This document shows, in pieces, positions 52,001 through 62,139 of a stretch of DNA of 64,000 bases. Source of the stretch: Leishmania infantum JPCM5. Taxonomy: Eukaryota; Euglenozoa; Kinetoplastea; Trypanosomatida; Trypanosomatidae. Within the stretch, counting starts at the first letter, position 1. Every line of letters starts with the position of its first letter. Under the pieces are notes generated by a model. That model saw only the letters and a list, made by a program, of their open reading frames with translations, was not told the DNA's origin and searched no databases. The stretch spans positions 64,501 to 128,500 of the forward strand of contig NC_009390.2 in assembly GCF_000002875.2 (NCBI RefSeq), read 5' to 3'. The position numbers were made by a program, and so were the translations under genes.

Positions 52001-53411
52001 GAAGGCGCCCGTGGACCCCGCCATGTACAACACGACCACCAAGGACGCCTACAAGAAGTACGACCCCGACGCGTACAGGCGCGAGCTGCCGGCGGACGAC
52101 GGCGAGGGCTACGAGAAGGCGCCCGTGGACCCCGCCATGTACAACACGACCACCAAGGACGCCTACAAGAAGTACGACCCCGACGCGTACAGGCGCGAGC
52201 TGCCGGCGGACGACGGCGAGGGCTACGAGAAGGCGCCCGTGGACCCCGCCATGTACAACACGACCACCAAGGACGCCTACAAGAAGTACGACCCCGACGC
52301 GTACAGGCGCGAGCTGCCGGCGGACGACGGCGAGGGCTACGAGAAGGCGCCCGTGGACCCCGCCATGTACAACACGACCACCAAGGACGCCTACAAGAAG
52401 TACGACCCCGACCCGAACATTCGTGGCGCCGATGAGGTACCTTCTGAGGAGCAGTTAATACCGCTGTCCGAGAGGGCTTTTTCTAGGCCAGCGGAGAGGC
52501 ACGTAGTTGTTTCGGCTGATGGCACTGCTGATGCTGCCCCGTCTCGTGTTGATGTTGCACAGAGGGTAGATCCTCGTATGCGCCGCGCGCAGGCTGACCT
52601 TGCAGGATACGAGAGTACGTATGCGAAGGACTACAAGCCCGCGGTAAAGAAGGAGGAGGCAGTGCCTGCTTCAGCTGCTGTGCCCGATACTTCTGCGGAG
52701 AAGCCGGACCCGCGCAAGCGGCGCGCCCCTGCAGACCTTAGCAGCTACGAGAGCACATATGCGAAGGACTACGGCCGCTCTGATGGTGCACCCGCTTCGT
52801 TGGTGGAAAAGCCGGTTGTGCCGCCGTTGAGGATTCCTAGTGAAATGAAGTCGGTGAAGAAGAACGGAACCGCGCGTACTTCGGTGCGCGAGCCCACCGC
52901 CGGCAGGCAGACAAAGAGAAGCGCGGCGCCGGCTGCTAAGGCGCAAGCACAGGTCTCCCCGTCCGCCTCAGCAGAGGAAGCGCCGGCCAAGAAGGCGCTG
53001 CAGGTAGCTCCAGCGAAGAAGGGTGAGCCAGCCGCGTCGCGGCCGCGTCCGAAGGGATCGTACGAGACTGAATACAACAAGAACTACCGTGCCTACAGCA
53101 GCAAACCCACCCCGGTCGAGACCCCGCATCGCACGCAGGCTTGCGTCCATCACGTGGACCCGGCCTTCTACACCACCACCTGCAGCTCTGCCTACGTGGC
53201 GCCAGCCGCGGCACCGGTGCGTTCGGCCTTTACACGCCCGACAGTATCGGTGCGTCACGTGGACCCGGCCTTCTACACCACCACCTGCAGCTCTGCCTAC
53301 GTGGCGCCAGCCGCGGCACCGGTGCGTTCGGCCTTTACACGCCCGACAGTATCGGTGCGTCACGTGGACCCTAGCATGTACGTCAGCACAAGCCGTGCCG
53401 CTTACGCGTAA
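49011..53411 (+). CDS. MARP-type microtubule-associated protein with 38-aa repeats
   Basis: The protein has 1466 aa. A 50-residue N-terminus (containing YEDAYQWRGLPEKPQDTQED) is followed by 28 complete 38-residue repeats and a half repeat (49161 to about 52410). Each starts VDPAMYNTTTKDAYK and ends near ELPADDGEGYEK. The pattern VDP-x-x-Y-x-TT-x-DAY with 38-residue period is that of T. brucei MARP and T. cruzi antigen 36, which bind and stabilise subpellicular microtubules. The C-terminal 330 residues are lysine/alanine-rich and hold degenerate relatives: two YESTYAKDY units and two identical 35-aa units starting HVDPAFYTTTCSSAY, plus a last truncated one (VDPSMYVSTSRAAYA). Repeats of this kind are commonly strong B-cell antigens. 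Collapse of some units in assembly is possible. Confidence 0.9.
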   Translation: MSGAVATFTNPRLLERPVNERTEYEDAYQWRGLPEKPQDTQEDINSTNPCVDPAMYNTTTKDAYKQYDPDAYRRELPADDGEGYEKAPVDPAMYNTTTKDAYKQYDPDAYRRELPADDGEGYEKAPVDPAMYNTTTKDAYKQYDPDAYRRELPADDGEGYEKAPVDPAMYNTTTKDAYKKYDPDAYRRELPADDGEGYEKAPVDPAMYNTTTKDAYKQYDPDAYRRELPADDGEGYEKAPVDPAMYNTTTKDAYKQYDPDAYRRELPADDGEGYEKAPVDPAMYNTTTKDAYKKYDPDAYRRELPADDGEGYEKAPVDPAMYNTTTKDAYKKYDPDAYRRELPADDGEGYEKVPVDPAMYNTTTKDAYKKYDPDAYRRELPADDGEGYEKAPVDPAMYNTTTKDAYKKYDPDAYRRELPADDGEGYEKAPVDPAMYNTTTKDAYKQYDPDAYRRELPADDGEGYEKAPVDPAMYNTTTKDAYKQYDPDAYRRELPADDGEGYEKAPVDPAMYNTTTKDAYKQYDPDAYRRELPADDGEGYEKAPVDPAMYNTTTKDAYKQYDPDAYRRELPADDGEGYEKAPVDPAMYNTTTKDAYKQYDPDAYRRELPADDGEGYEKAPVDPAMYNTTTKDAYKKYDPDAYRRELPADDGEGYEKVPVDPAMYNTTTKDAYKKYDPDAYRRELPADDGEGYEKAPVDPAMYNTTTKDAYKQYDPDAYRRELPADDGEGYEKVPVDPAMYNTTTKDAYKKYDPDAYRRELPADDGEGYEKAPVDPAMYNTTTKDAYKKYDPDAYRRELPADDGEGYEKVPVDPAMYNTTTKDAYKKYDPDAYRRELPADDGEGYEKAPVDPAMYNTTTKDAYKQYDPDAYRRELPADDGEGYEKAPVDPAMYNTTTKDAYKKYDPDAYRRELPADDGEGYEKAPVDPAMYNTTTKDAYKQYDPDAYRRELPADDGEGYEKAPVDPAMYNTTTKDAYKQYDPDAYRRELPADDGEGYEKAPVDPAMYNTTTKDAYKKYDPDAYRRELPADDGEGYEKAPVDPAMYNTTTKDAYKKYDPDAYRRELPADDGEGYEKAPVDPAMYNTTTKDAYKKYDPDAYRRELPADDGEGYEKAPVDPAMYNTTTKDAYKKYDPDPNIRGADEVPSEEQLIPLSERAFSRPAERHVVVSADGTADAAPSRVDVAQRVDPRMRRAQADLAGYESTYAKDYKPAVKKEEAVPASAAVPDTSAEKPDPRKRRAPADLSSYESTYAKDYGRSDGAPASLVEKPVVPPLRIPSEMKSVKKNGTARTSVREPTAGRQTKRSAAPAAKAQAQVSPSASAEEAPAKKALQVAPAKKGEPAASRPRPKGSYETEYNKNYRAYSSKPTPVETPHRTQACVHHVDPAFYTTTCSSAYVAPAAAPVRSAFTRPTVSVRHVDPAFYTTTCSSAYVAPAAAPVRSAFTRPTVSVRHVDPSMYVSTSRAAYA
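49161..52410 (+). repeat. 114-bp tandem repeat array, 28.5 units
   Basis: Units start exactly every 114 bp from 49161 to 52353. Apart from the first valine codon (GTA), I see only two variable positions: AAG or CAG (Lys/Gln after DAYK) and GCG or GTG (Ala/Val after YEK). Synonymous sites are otherwise uniform. Confidence 0.97.
53151..53410 (+). repeat. 105-bp C-terminal repeat, 2 full units and a third start
   Basis: CACGTGGACC recurs at 53151, 53256 and 53361. The first two 105-bp units are identical by eye; the third diverges after ten bases and runs to the stop. Confidence 0.93.
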
Positions 53412-54040
53412 GCGGCGCAGTTCATGCGGTGCGTGGCTATGTCTGTTGGATGTCGACGTGTCTCTGCGTGTGGTTGCTTCGCGGTTTTCGAGGAACGGTG
53501 TGGTTCAGGTCGGGGGGGGGCTCGCAGCGGATGATATCGACGCCACAAAGAGCGGAGGGTGCAGAGTACATGACGGTGGCTGTCCTCTTCCCACTTCACC
53601 TCGCTCTCGCTGATGCGTGTCTCCTTGCGTTGCTTTCCTGTCGCGACAGGAGCGCTGTGCCGTACGCCTTCTCTTCGCTTTCGGTTCGTTTTTTTTTTCG
53701 TTACGTTCTCGCTGTTGTTCAGGAAGACCCCTCCCCCTCCCCTCCCCTCCCCTGACACAACGACGGGATGAGGGAATCAGGGACAGGTCTGTGTGTGTGT
53801 GTGTGTCGCTTCACGCGTGTGTTATGTGCGTCCGCCTTTTTCTTTGTTGCTCTTCTCTTATGCCTCTTTGGCGGTCAGTCAGTGCCACCCACAGGCAGAC
53901 AGGCACACAGACGCTCAACCCTCTCCTCGTTCGTGTGCGCTTCAACATGGCAGGCGCGCCCTTCGTTGCCTTTCGCCTTCCCTCTATACATCACCGTCTT
54001 CTTGTTAGTTCCACACACGTACACACAATCACACACAATT

Positions 54041-54069
54041 GTGCGAACACAACGCGCTCATGTTCGCAC
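54041..54069 (+). other. 9-bp hairpin downstream of the MARP gene
   Basis: GTGCGAACA (54041-54049) and TGTTCGCAC (54061-54069) are exact complements around an 11-nt loop. Confidence 0.75.
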
Positions 54070-55200
54070 GCGCCACATCAAGAGGGCACCCTCCCCTTTT
54101 CTTATCAGCAAGTTTCTTGTCCTCGTACATCAGCGCTCTTATCCCCCCTCCCTCCCTCAGCCCACCCCCACCCATCCACTCACTCACTCACTCTCCCTCT
54201 TTCGGCCCTTCCGAGTGCAGAAGACGAGACGAACAGAACACAGTGGCAGGCACGCTTGCATCATCGTCGCTGCCATCATCGTCTCTTCCTTCTCTCATCT
54301 CTTTCTCTCTCTGTGCGCGAGCGTGCGTGTGTGCTTGTGCGGATGTGTCTCTTCGCCCCCTCTCCCCCCACCACCTCCACCACAGCCATCGACTCCCTTG
54401 TCTTTCCTTTCCTGTACCGTCTTTTTGCCCACCTAACCCTCCTCTCTGGTTCTGCTTCGCTCGCGAGTTTTTTCGATGTATGCTGGTGTGCTTTCGAAGC
54501 TGGCGCGTCTGTGCCTACCTCGTAACTCTCATTTTTTTCGTGTTTGGTGCTGGACGCGGGAGATGGAGATCATGCGTGCCACCCTTGCAGGGGGGCGGGG
54601 GGAGGGGCACAAGCGGTTTGTACCCCACCCCCACACCCGCCGACCCCCTTCTTTTTCTCCGTCTGTGTGTCCTCGGACGAGCGGCCACAGCCCTGTACCT
54701 CCTCCACGCCGCGTGCCCCTCCTGTGCCTCTTTTCTTTCTTTGGTACTGTGTACGCTTGTGCGACGTCCTCAGCGTGACTGATCCAGCGCTTGTTGCGCA
54801 CGCAACAGCACCGAATAAGACGGGACCAGCTCGCTCCGCCTCCTCTGAGCATGATTCTCGCTACACGAGTGGGTGCATGCATGTACGCCCACGCTGCTGA
54901 CCGCGTGCGCCTGCCGGCACAGCCGTCTTGCCATGGTGGAGGGGCATTCCCAAAAATCGAGCAAGACGTGTAATGTCCGCGCGCGGACGCACGCGTGGGA
55001 CGTGTCTCTCTCTCTCTCTGCGTTACCTTGCGTGTCGGTGTACGAAGAGGATCTGGCCTGCTTCTGTCGCTCGGTCGATTGGTCGGTCGGCGTCAGCGCC
55101 GGTGTGCCCGTTCGTTTGCCGTCGTGCGTGTGTCGTCTGCCGTGGGCATGCACGGGCAGTCTTGCACGCCTTATCTTCGCCTTCTTTGGTTGTTTTGCCT

Positions 55201-55330
55201 TTATATATATATATATATACATGCATGTATATGTGTATGTGTGTGTGTACGGGATGTACATGACTGCTATATATATTATATATGTCTTCGTATGTATATA
55301 TATATACATATATAGCTGTATATACACGTA
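55201..55330. repeat. AT-rich alternating island
   Basis: Alternating TA and GT/CA steps (TATATATATATATATACATG and similar) stand out in a GC-rich chromosome; a similar 73-bp island is at 56101-56173. Confidence 0.85.
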
Positions 55331-58300
55331 TGTTTGTATGTATGTGTCCTCTTCACCTTCTTTCTGTATCGACGACAGAGCCGCCGGCGCAAAACAACAA
55401 AAGAAAGGAAGGGAGTAAGAGAGAAGGAACGGGTGTGAACCGAGGGCCCGGGGCACAGAGAGAGAAGAGACGGTAAGAGAGGAGGAAGAAGGAAGTGCAC
55501 GCACATGCACGCGCATGGGGACCACGAGAAGGGCGTGTGCGTGTGCTGCTGCTGCGACGGATACAGCGGAATCAATGGGAGTGTCGGGCTCCTTCACGTG
55601 TTTACACGTCCCATCCATCACCAGATGAACAGCAGCGCTAGTCGTACAGCATGACACCCCTTGCGGCGCCCCCCCCCCTCTCTCTGTCGCTCTTTCTCCC
55701 TGTCTCACTCAGCCCAACCCAACTCCCCTCCCCACTCTCCGACTCCCAACCTACGCATGCACACGCACGCCCTTTTTCTTCATCTGCGCCACCCTCCCCT
55801 CCTCCTCTTTCTCTTCTGTATTGTATTTCCTTAATGTCTTCACTATTTTACCATGCGTGCGTGCGTGCGTGTGTGTGTGTGTCCGTGTGTTGGGGGTAGC
55901 GGGGCACTTGGACCCTGTGATGCCACGCCCTAAGGTGTGTGTGTGTGTACCCCTCGTCCCCCGCCCCGCCCCGCCCCCTCCCGCGTCCATCAGGACTTTC
56001 GAACAAAATGAGGCCCAGAGAATAGCCGAAACAGTATTGTACGTTTTGGGGGGTTGTTTTCGCGATGGAGAAGAGGTGAGGTGTGTATCTCTCATTCTCT
56101 AAGCATATATGCATACATGCATATGTATAGGTGTGTAGATGTATGCATATATACGCATATATATATATATACCACGACTACGACTTTTAATGACGACTAC
56201 GACGACGAAGGCGCCGACTACTACTACGTGTGTGTGTGTGCCCTGTATTGCTGGCTTTTTGATGTCGTTGCTTGCTTGTTTGTGTCTTCTAAGAACCTGT
56301 GTGGAGCACAAGCAGAGGAAGCGCCGGGTCCTCGCGATGTCTCTCCTTCTCTAAGACAATCCCCACCCCATCCCCGCCCCTTTTGTATCTCGTTCTGTAG
56401 TCCGCCGTCTACTCGCTTCCCCTCCTTTACAGCCGTTTTTTTGTTGTTGTTGCTGTTGTTCTCTTTGTGTGTTTGATGTTGGTTCCCTTTGGCGTCTCGC
56501 CATGCACGGCGGACCACTCTTCATCTCCCCCACCTCTCCCTCCTCACGTTATCTTGTCGGTCTTCTCTATATTTTCTCCCCTGTATCGGCCTGTGCGAGT
56601 GATGTTCTCTTCGGTTTTTGTACCCGCGATGTAAAAGGTGAGGAGGAGAAGGACAACATCAGCCATGCGAAGGGGTGGATGCGCGAGAGAGAGTGATGAC
56701 GGCAGGGCGCCCATCACGGGGGTGAGAGAGGATAAGAAAGTCGTGCCCAGCATGCACAAGTGCGCAGAAAGTAGATGGAGCGATTCGCTGACGCGACGTT
56801 AGCGTGCACACTTGCTGTCGCTCCTTCCTCTCCCGCCCTCCCAGGTGCTCTGTATCGATGTCGCTCCGCCCGCCGGCCCGATTCCCGAATCACGTCGACG
56901 AGGGAGGGAGCACTTCCGCCCACCCCCTCCACCACCTCGATGCCGTCGTCGTAGTTCTCGTTGGCGGCGTCGCTTTTCTTTTTCTCGCCTTATTTGCTTT
57001 CGCTTTCGTTGTATCGTGTCGTCTCATTCTACTCGGGCGTCTCCGGCAGCCCATCCGCGTGCGCGCGCACGAAAACAAGGGCAAGCAGATGCCACTCTGA
57101 CCTGTATGAGCTCTTTTCTCCCCTTTTCCTCCCCCCTCCTGTCGCTCCCTCGTTGTTGTTGGTTGTGTATCACCTCATCGTCTGTGCGCGTACTTCCCCC
57201 CTCCCAACACACGCACACACGCACGCACAAAACCGCCTCACTCCCCCCCCCAAAAAAAAAAATGATTCGGAATATTAACATCAGCGGAAATCTGAAGAAG
57301 CGAAAATACGAGGGGCGAGCGGGCGCGAGCGATGCGCCATGAAAGTGACACGCCAGGCGTGGCGTGGCGAACATGTCGGCGCCGCGTGTCTTGGTGTGGT
57401 GGAAGGGGGAGGGGTGAGGGTAGGGGTGAGAGAGCAGCTCTTTACCCTGCATAGCCCGTCCTTCGATCCTTCTCGCCACCCCCACCCCACCCACCCTCCT
57501 CTCCAATCTTCACAATCCTGAGTGAGAGCAAGAGAGAGCACCGTTGTCACCGGTATATACATAAGTGTGTGTGTGTATGTCCGTTTGCGTAACACCCTGT
57601 ACACGCCATCGTCGGCTCCTTTTCCAAGCTCTGCCCCTCCCTCCCTCCCTCCCTCTCTGCATGTGTGCGCATGTGCAGGTCATCCCCGTTTAGCATCTTC
57701 TCGTCCCTCCCGCCCGCCACCCCCCGAACCCCCCCCCACCCCTTCGTCAGCACGCACATACACGGAAAGCACTACATATAAAGGAAGAAGGGGCACATCA
57801 GTACCGCCGTTCACCGGCCCCGTTATCACCACTACGGCTATACCTAGACATATATATATATACCCTGTCTCTCTCACTCTCCCTCTCGCTTCCTGCACAC
57901 TGTCCACGAACAGTCACACACCCACACACAGAGAAGTACGTGGCTGGACTCTGCCGCGCAGTGTAAGAGGGAGCAAGGCCGGGACCTAAGTAACAGTACT
58001 CGGCCCCCTCCTCCTCCCAAAAGAAAAAGCACAAGGCAAGCGCAAAGACTTTCATCTCGGTCAGCAAGCAAGCAAGCACGGCTCATCACCGCATTCATCA
58101 ACCGCGAGGGCGGCACAGTAGAGGTCGCCGCAGGTGGGGGACGCAGGCTTTCAGAAAAGGGCATTGAGCTGTGCGCGTGCACACCTCTCCTTCCTTCCCT
58201 TCTTCCTTCGGCGCTACATCTCATTGCGTCCTCACCGACTCGCGAACGGGGCGCCAACAAACCCGCAACCCCGCGCGCGCTCGCACAGGCACACGGGCAC

Positions 58301-59494
58301 GGAGAGATACAAGCACACGTATTAGGGGGAACGCAGCCACCATACACACACACACCTTCTATACTTCCTTTTCTTTCGTTGTGGCTCTCCTCTGTCCACC
58401 GTGCGCTAGGTTTGTGTGCACGTGTGCGTGTCGGTGCCCCCCCATGCTTATTCAGCTCTCTCGCAGGAGAGAGAAGCGGATAGTTTGGCCTTTGAAGACA
58501 GGAAAAGAGAGGTTAGGGGAGCGGAGCGGGGCGGGGAGACGCACGTCGACCCAGAAGCAACATACCGTGCTCCAGAGCCGCCCTTCTATCTAGACTTCCT
58601 GGGTGTTGCTGGAAAGCTCTGCTGCTGCTGCTGCGATTGCTACCCTGCCTCGTCATCACGGACGTCCTTCAGTCCATCACCTCTACCTACCTTCACTACT
58701 ATTAAAGCCATTCTCACCTATAGTTGCTGTGTCCGTTTCTCTCCCTCCCTGTGTGGGTGTGGGTGTGGGTGTGTATTCTTGTTGCCGCGGCATCGGTGCT
58801 GACTCTAGTCCCCGATCTGCCTCGGCAATATTTGTGAGTTTTGTGCGCGCGTGTGCGTGTCCTTCTCCCTCCCTCTCCCGTCTCCCCGTCTTGAGCTCCG
58901 TCTGTCTGTCCGTTCTTTTAGTTGGTTTCCGCCGTCTTTGTCTGAGCACACCGCCGCCGCCTAAAACTTTTTTTGAGGGGTTGTTTTTTTTTTTTCGCCC
59001 GCTGGCAAACAAGCAAATCACAGGCATACGCACACACTTGCGTCCTGTTCCTCCTCCTCTTCCTCTTCAGCATCACACGCCGACACCTTCTGGTGCTACA
59101 ACCACTGCGGCGCCCTCCCTCTCCCTTTCTCTTTCTCTGTCTACCTGTCTGTCTACGTGTCACTCTCTCGCCGTGTGTGCGTGTGTGTGTTGACTCTCCT
59201 CCTCCTTCGGGAGCGTTGTCTCCCTCCTGTCGTTTTTGCGGCAACACACGGCCACGTGTGTGCGCGCGTCTTTTCTTCCAAGCAACGACAACACTGTTTT
59301 GTTGTCACTCGTGTTATTATCAGTGTGCGCTCGTGTTCTCTTCGTACGCTACCGTTCACAGCATCCGCGTCGTCTCGCCACCCCCTCTGCCCCTCCTTTG
59401 TTGCCGTGGACGTCCTTTCCTTTCTTATTTCCTATTTTCGCTGCTGTGTGCGTGTCCGCCAGTGCTTCACCGGCTCCCCTCCCTCCCTTGACCA

Positions 59495-59522
59495 ACACAC
59501 ACACACACACACACACACACAC
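59495..59522. repeat. (AC)n microsatellite
   Basis: Fourteen AC units, upstream of the kinase-gene acceptor at 59594-59595. Confidence 0.92.
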
Positions 59523-59580
59523 CATTGGCCCTCTGTCAGCCGGTGTATCAAGTCACACAGTATTGCCTCGGCTTGTCCTC

Positions 59581-59595
59581 TTTCCCCCTCCTCAG
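59581..59595 (+). promoter_or_regulatory. Candidate trans-splice acceptor for the MORN-kinase gene
   Basis: TTTCCCCCTCCTCAG ends with AG at 59594-59595. The 174 nt from there to the ATG at 59770 contain no other ATG. Confidence 0.65.
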
Positions 59596-59769
59596 CTCTG
59601 CGCCGCGTCGTGCGCCCGTGCGGCGATTGTGCGAAACAAGATTGCGACGGACCGCTTCGCCCTTACTCGAACCTCATCCCACCCAGTCAACCCTCTTTGT
59701 GGCTGCCGCAAGAAGAGGCCACCGTTTCACAGCGAGCACCACGCACCCGCAGCCGCCAAGGGACTTCCA

Positions 59770-62139
59770 ATGTCCTCTCGCTCTTACTACAGTGGCAGCG
59801 GGACGACGGCGGTGGTGCCGCATACCATCAGCATCTCTACCGCTGAAACCACACCGTCGCAAGCGCCGTCGTCGCACACGGAGCAGCCGTCGAGTGACCA
59901 GCAGCACGAGTCGAGCTTGCACCAAGCGACGGCTTCGTTGCCCATGAGCTTGAACAGCACTATGAATAACAAGGGTGCCTCTGCGGCCGCTGCTGCTGCG
60001 GCGGCGGCGCCATCATCACACGGCGGTGACAGTCACAGCATCGGAGCAGCAGCGAAAGCCAGTGGCAGTGAGCGCGCGAACTGGAATAACCCCTCATTCG
60101 CGGCAGCGCTGCGCAACAGCAGCGGGTCAATCAATGTCGACGGCTACCCTCCAGCGCAGGCCCATCAACAGCCATCGCATCCCTCGCTGCTGTCGCACAG
60201 CACAGACGTGGACGATGAAGGCGACGGCGCGCAGCACGCGGCGGTCAACGAGCCGCTCGAGTACTGTGGTGTGCGTCTCCTGCCCGGAGTGGAGCAGATC
60301 GACTTTGACGAGGGCTACTACGTCGGCACGATCGACGAGAACGGCGAGATGGCCGGCTACGGCAAGGCAACGTGGCACAGCGGTGACACGTACGAAGGCG
60401 AGTGGCTGAACGGCATGATGCATGGTAAGGGCACCTACACGTGGGCAGATGGCGACTACTACCAGGGCAACTACGTTAGAGGTCGCATGGAGGGTCGTGG
60501 CGAGATGAAGGACGCCACGGGGCTGTACACGGGTGAATGGGCAGACGACATGCGGCAAGGCTACGGGCGCATGCTGTACGCAGGCGGCAACGTGTACGAG
60601 GGTGAGTGGCTGGCAGGCATGCGTCACGGCTCTGGCAAGCTTGTCGAGCCCGCCGCGCACGTCACGTACGAGGGCGAGTTCAACCGGAACGAAAAAGAGG
60701 GTCGTGGCGTGCAGACGAACTCTGACGGCGACGTCTACGAGGGCGAGTTCGCCCGCGGCAAACCCAACGGTCGCGGCACCTATCTCTGGGCCGACGGTGC
60801 ACGCTACATCGGCATGTTTAAGGACGGCGTCAAGCACGGCGACGGGTGTGAGTGGCTCGCCAACGGTGACTGGGTTGCTGGACTCTTTGTCGACGGCGAG
60901 CACGTGGACAGCCAATCGACGCGCCACAAGGCAACCGTCCTCACACCTGACAGCAGCGACGCCGATGGCGGAAGCGAGGACGGAGCGGGTGACGGCGGCG
61001 CTGGCGGCAGTCGGGGAAGCATTGGTCTCTCCGAATCGACGGCGGCCGCCGTACTCGCCCCTCTGGACGCTGAGAAGCTGCGCCGCATTGCTGATCAGGT
61101 TCACGCCCCGTCCTTCTCGATGAACGTGTCGGCAGCAGCCATGAGGAGCCTCAGGAGCTCGTTGCGCAAGAACAGCTCCTCGCACTACCAAGACTTCAGC
61201 GGCCCAGGCGGTGTGACTATCGAGGAGGCATCGTCGCCGTTCTTGCGTTCTCTGGCGGCTCCGCAGATGCTGCTGGACGACAGCGACCTCGAAGGCTGGA
61301 CGCCGCTCAAGACGATCGGCAAGGGTAGCTTCGGTGCCGTGTACACGGCCCTCCTGCGCAACGGCCGCACGGTGTGCTGCAAGGTGATCGAGCTTGGCAC
61401 TGTGGAGAGCGAGGAAGAGATGGAGAAGTTACGCAACGAGATTGCGCTGATGAGGCGGCTGCGGCACCCGAACTGCGTCCAGTACTACGGTAGTCTGGAG
61501 GACAAGGTGCAGAACACGCTAAACATCTTCATGGAGTACGTCAGCGGGGGCACGCTCACGAGCTTCGTGGCCAAGTTCAAGAGCATTCCGCTGGAGACGC
61601 TGCGGCAGTGGGTATACCAGATGGTTTGCGGCGTGAAATACCTGCATGAGTGCGGCATCGTGCACCGCGACATCAAGGGCGACAACGTGCTCGTCTCCGT
61701 CGACGGCATTGTGAAGCTGGCGGACTTCGGCTGTAGCAAGGCGATCGACGATGTCTGCAGCGCCACGCACGGTTGCTCGACGATGGTCGGCACGCCGTAC
61801 TGGATGGCCCCGGAGGTGATCAAGTGCGAGGCTGGCGGGTACGGCGTAAAGAGCGACATCTGGTCCATTGGCTGCACGATTGTGGAGATGTTGACGGGCA
61901 AGCCGCCATGGCCGGAGTGCAACTCGATGTGGGCCGCCGTGTACAAGATCGCGAACTCTACCGGGCTGCCGACGGAGATACCGGCCGACATAGACCCGGA
62001 GCTGATGGATCTGCTGCAGAGGTGCTTTGAGCGCAATCCGAAGCTGCGCCCGACAGCCGCAGACATGCTGAGCCACCCGTTCTTGGCCAAGGTGACCGAG
62101 GGAGTCGCGTCGCCGCTCGAGAAGAGCGGGCGCAAGTGA
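59770..62139 (+). CDS. MORN-repeat protein kinase (STE11/MAPKKK-like)
   Basis: ATG 59770 gives 789 aa. Residues 1-180 are Ser/His/Ala-rich. Residues 183-379 are about eight MORN repeats (YEGEWLNGMMHGKGTYTWAD and relatives), modules that bind membrane lipid or act as scaffolds. Residues about 509-775 form an active-looking Ser/Thr kinase: glycine loop GKGSFG (from 517), Lys538, HRDIKGDN with Asp634, DFG with Asp652, GTPYWMAPEV and a DIWSIGC segment. GTPYWMAPEVI and the TGKPPWPE loop place it in the STE group, closest to STE11/MAPKKK. It would phosphorylate a downstream kinase, perhaps at a membrane or cytoskeletal site chosen by the MORN part. The upstream open frame lacks supporting composition. 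Confidence 0.92.
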   Translation: MSSRSYYSGSGTTAVVPHTISISTAETTPSQAPSSHTEQPSSDQQHESSLHQATASLPMSLNSTMNNKGASAAAAAAAAAPSSHGGDSHSIGAAAKASGSERANWNNPSFAAALRNSSGSINVDGYPPAQAHQQPSHPSLLSHSTDVDDEGDGAQHAAVNEPLEYCGVRLLPGVEQIDFDEGYYVGTIDENGEMAGYGKATWHSGDTYEGEWLNGMMHGKGTYTWADGDYYQGNYVRGRMEGRGEMKDATGLYTGEWADDMRQGYGRMLYAGGNVYEGEWLAGMRHGSGKLVEPAAHVTYEGEFNRNEKEGRGVQTNSDGDVYEGEFARGKPNGRGTYLWADGARYIGMFKDGVKHGDGCEWLANGDWVAGLFVDGEHVDSQSTRHKATVLTPDSSDADGGSEDGAGDGGAGGSRGSIGLSESTAAAVLAPLDAEKLRRIADQVHAPSFSMNVSAAAMRSLRSSLRKNSSSHYQDFSGPGGVTIEEASSPFLRSLAAPQMLLDDSDLEGWTPLKTIGKGSFGAVYTALLRNGRTVCCKVIELGTVESEEEMEKLRNEIALMRRLRHPNCVQYYGSLEDKVQNTLNIFMEYVSGGTLTSFVAKFKSIPLETLRQWVYQMVCGVKYLHECGIVHRDIKGDNVLVSVDGIVKLADFGCSKAIDDVCSATHGCSTMVGTPYWMAPEVIKCEAGGYGVKSDIWSIGCTIVEMLTGKPPWPECNSMWAAVYKIANSTGLPTEIPADIDPELMDLLQRCFERNPKLRPTAADMLSHPFLAKVTEGVASPLEKSGRK

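Larger units (their letters stand above)
53412..59769. other. 6.4-kb gene-free region
   Basis: The longest stretch without a gene. It holds a 9-bp hairpin (54041-54069), two alternating AT-rich islands (about 55201-55330 and 56101-56173), many CT, GT and CA tracts and (AC)n at 59495-59522. All longer open frames on both strands are low complexity. It presumably contains the MARP 3'UTR and kinase 5' region; I recognise no RNA gene. Confidence 0.65.

Noticed and set aside
49161..52410. CRISPR-like appearance of the regular 114-bp repeats
   Set aside because: There are no spacers; units are contiguous, coding and in frame in a eukaryotic gene.
53617..54525. Open frame of 302 aa after the MARP gene
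   Set aside because: Low-complexity translation of CT-rich DNA without motif or start context. The overlapping minus-strand frame at 54770-55708 fails for the same reasons and is on the wrong strand.
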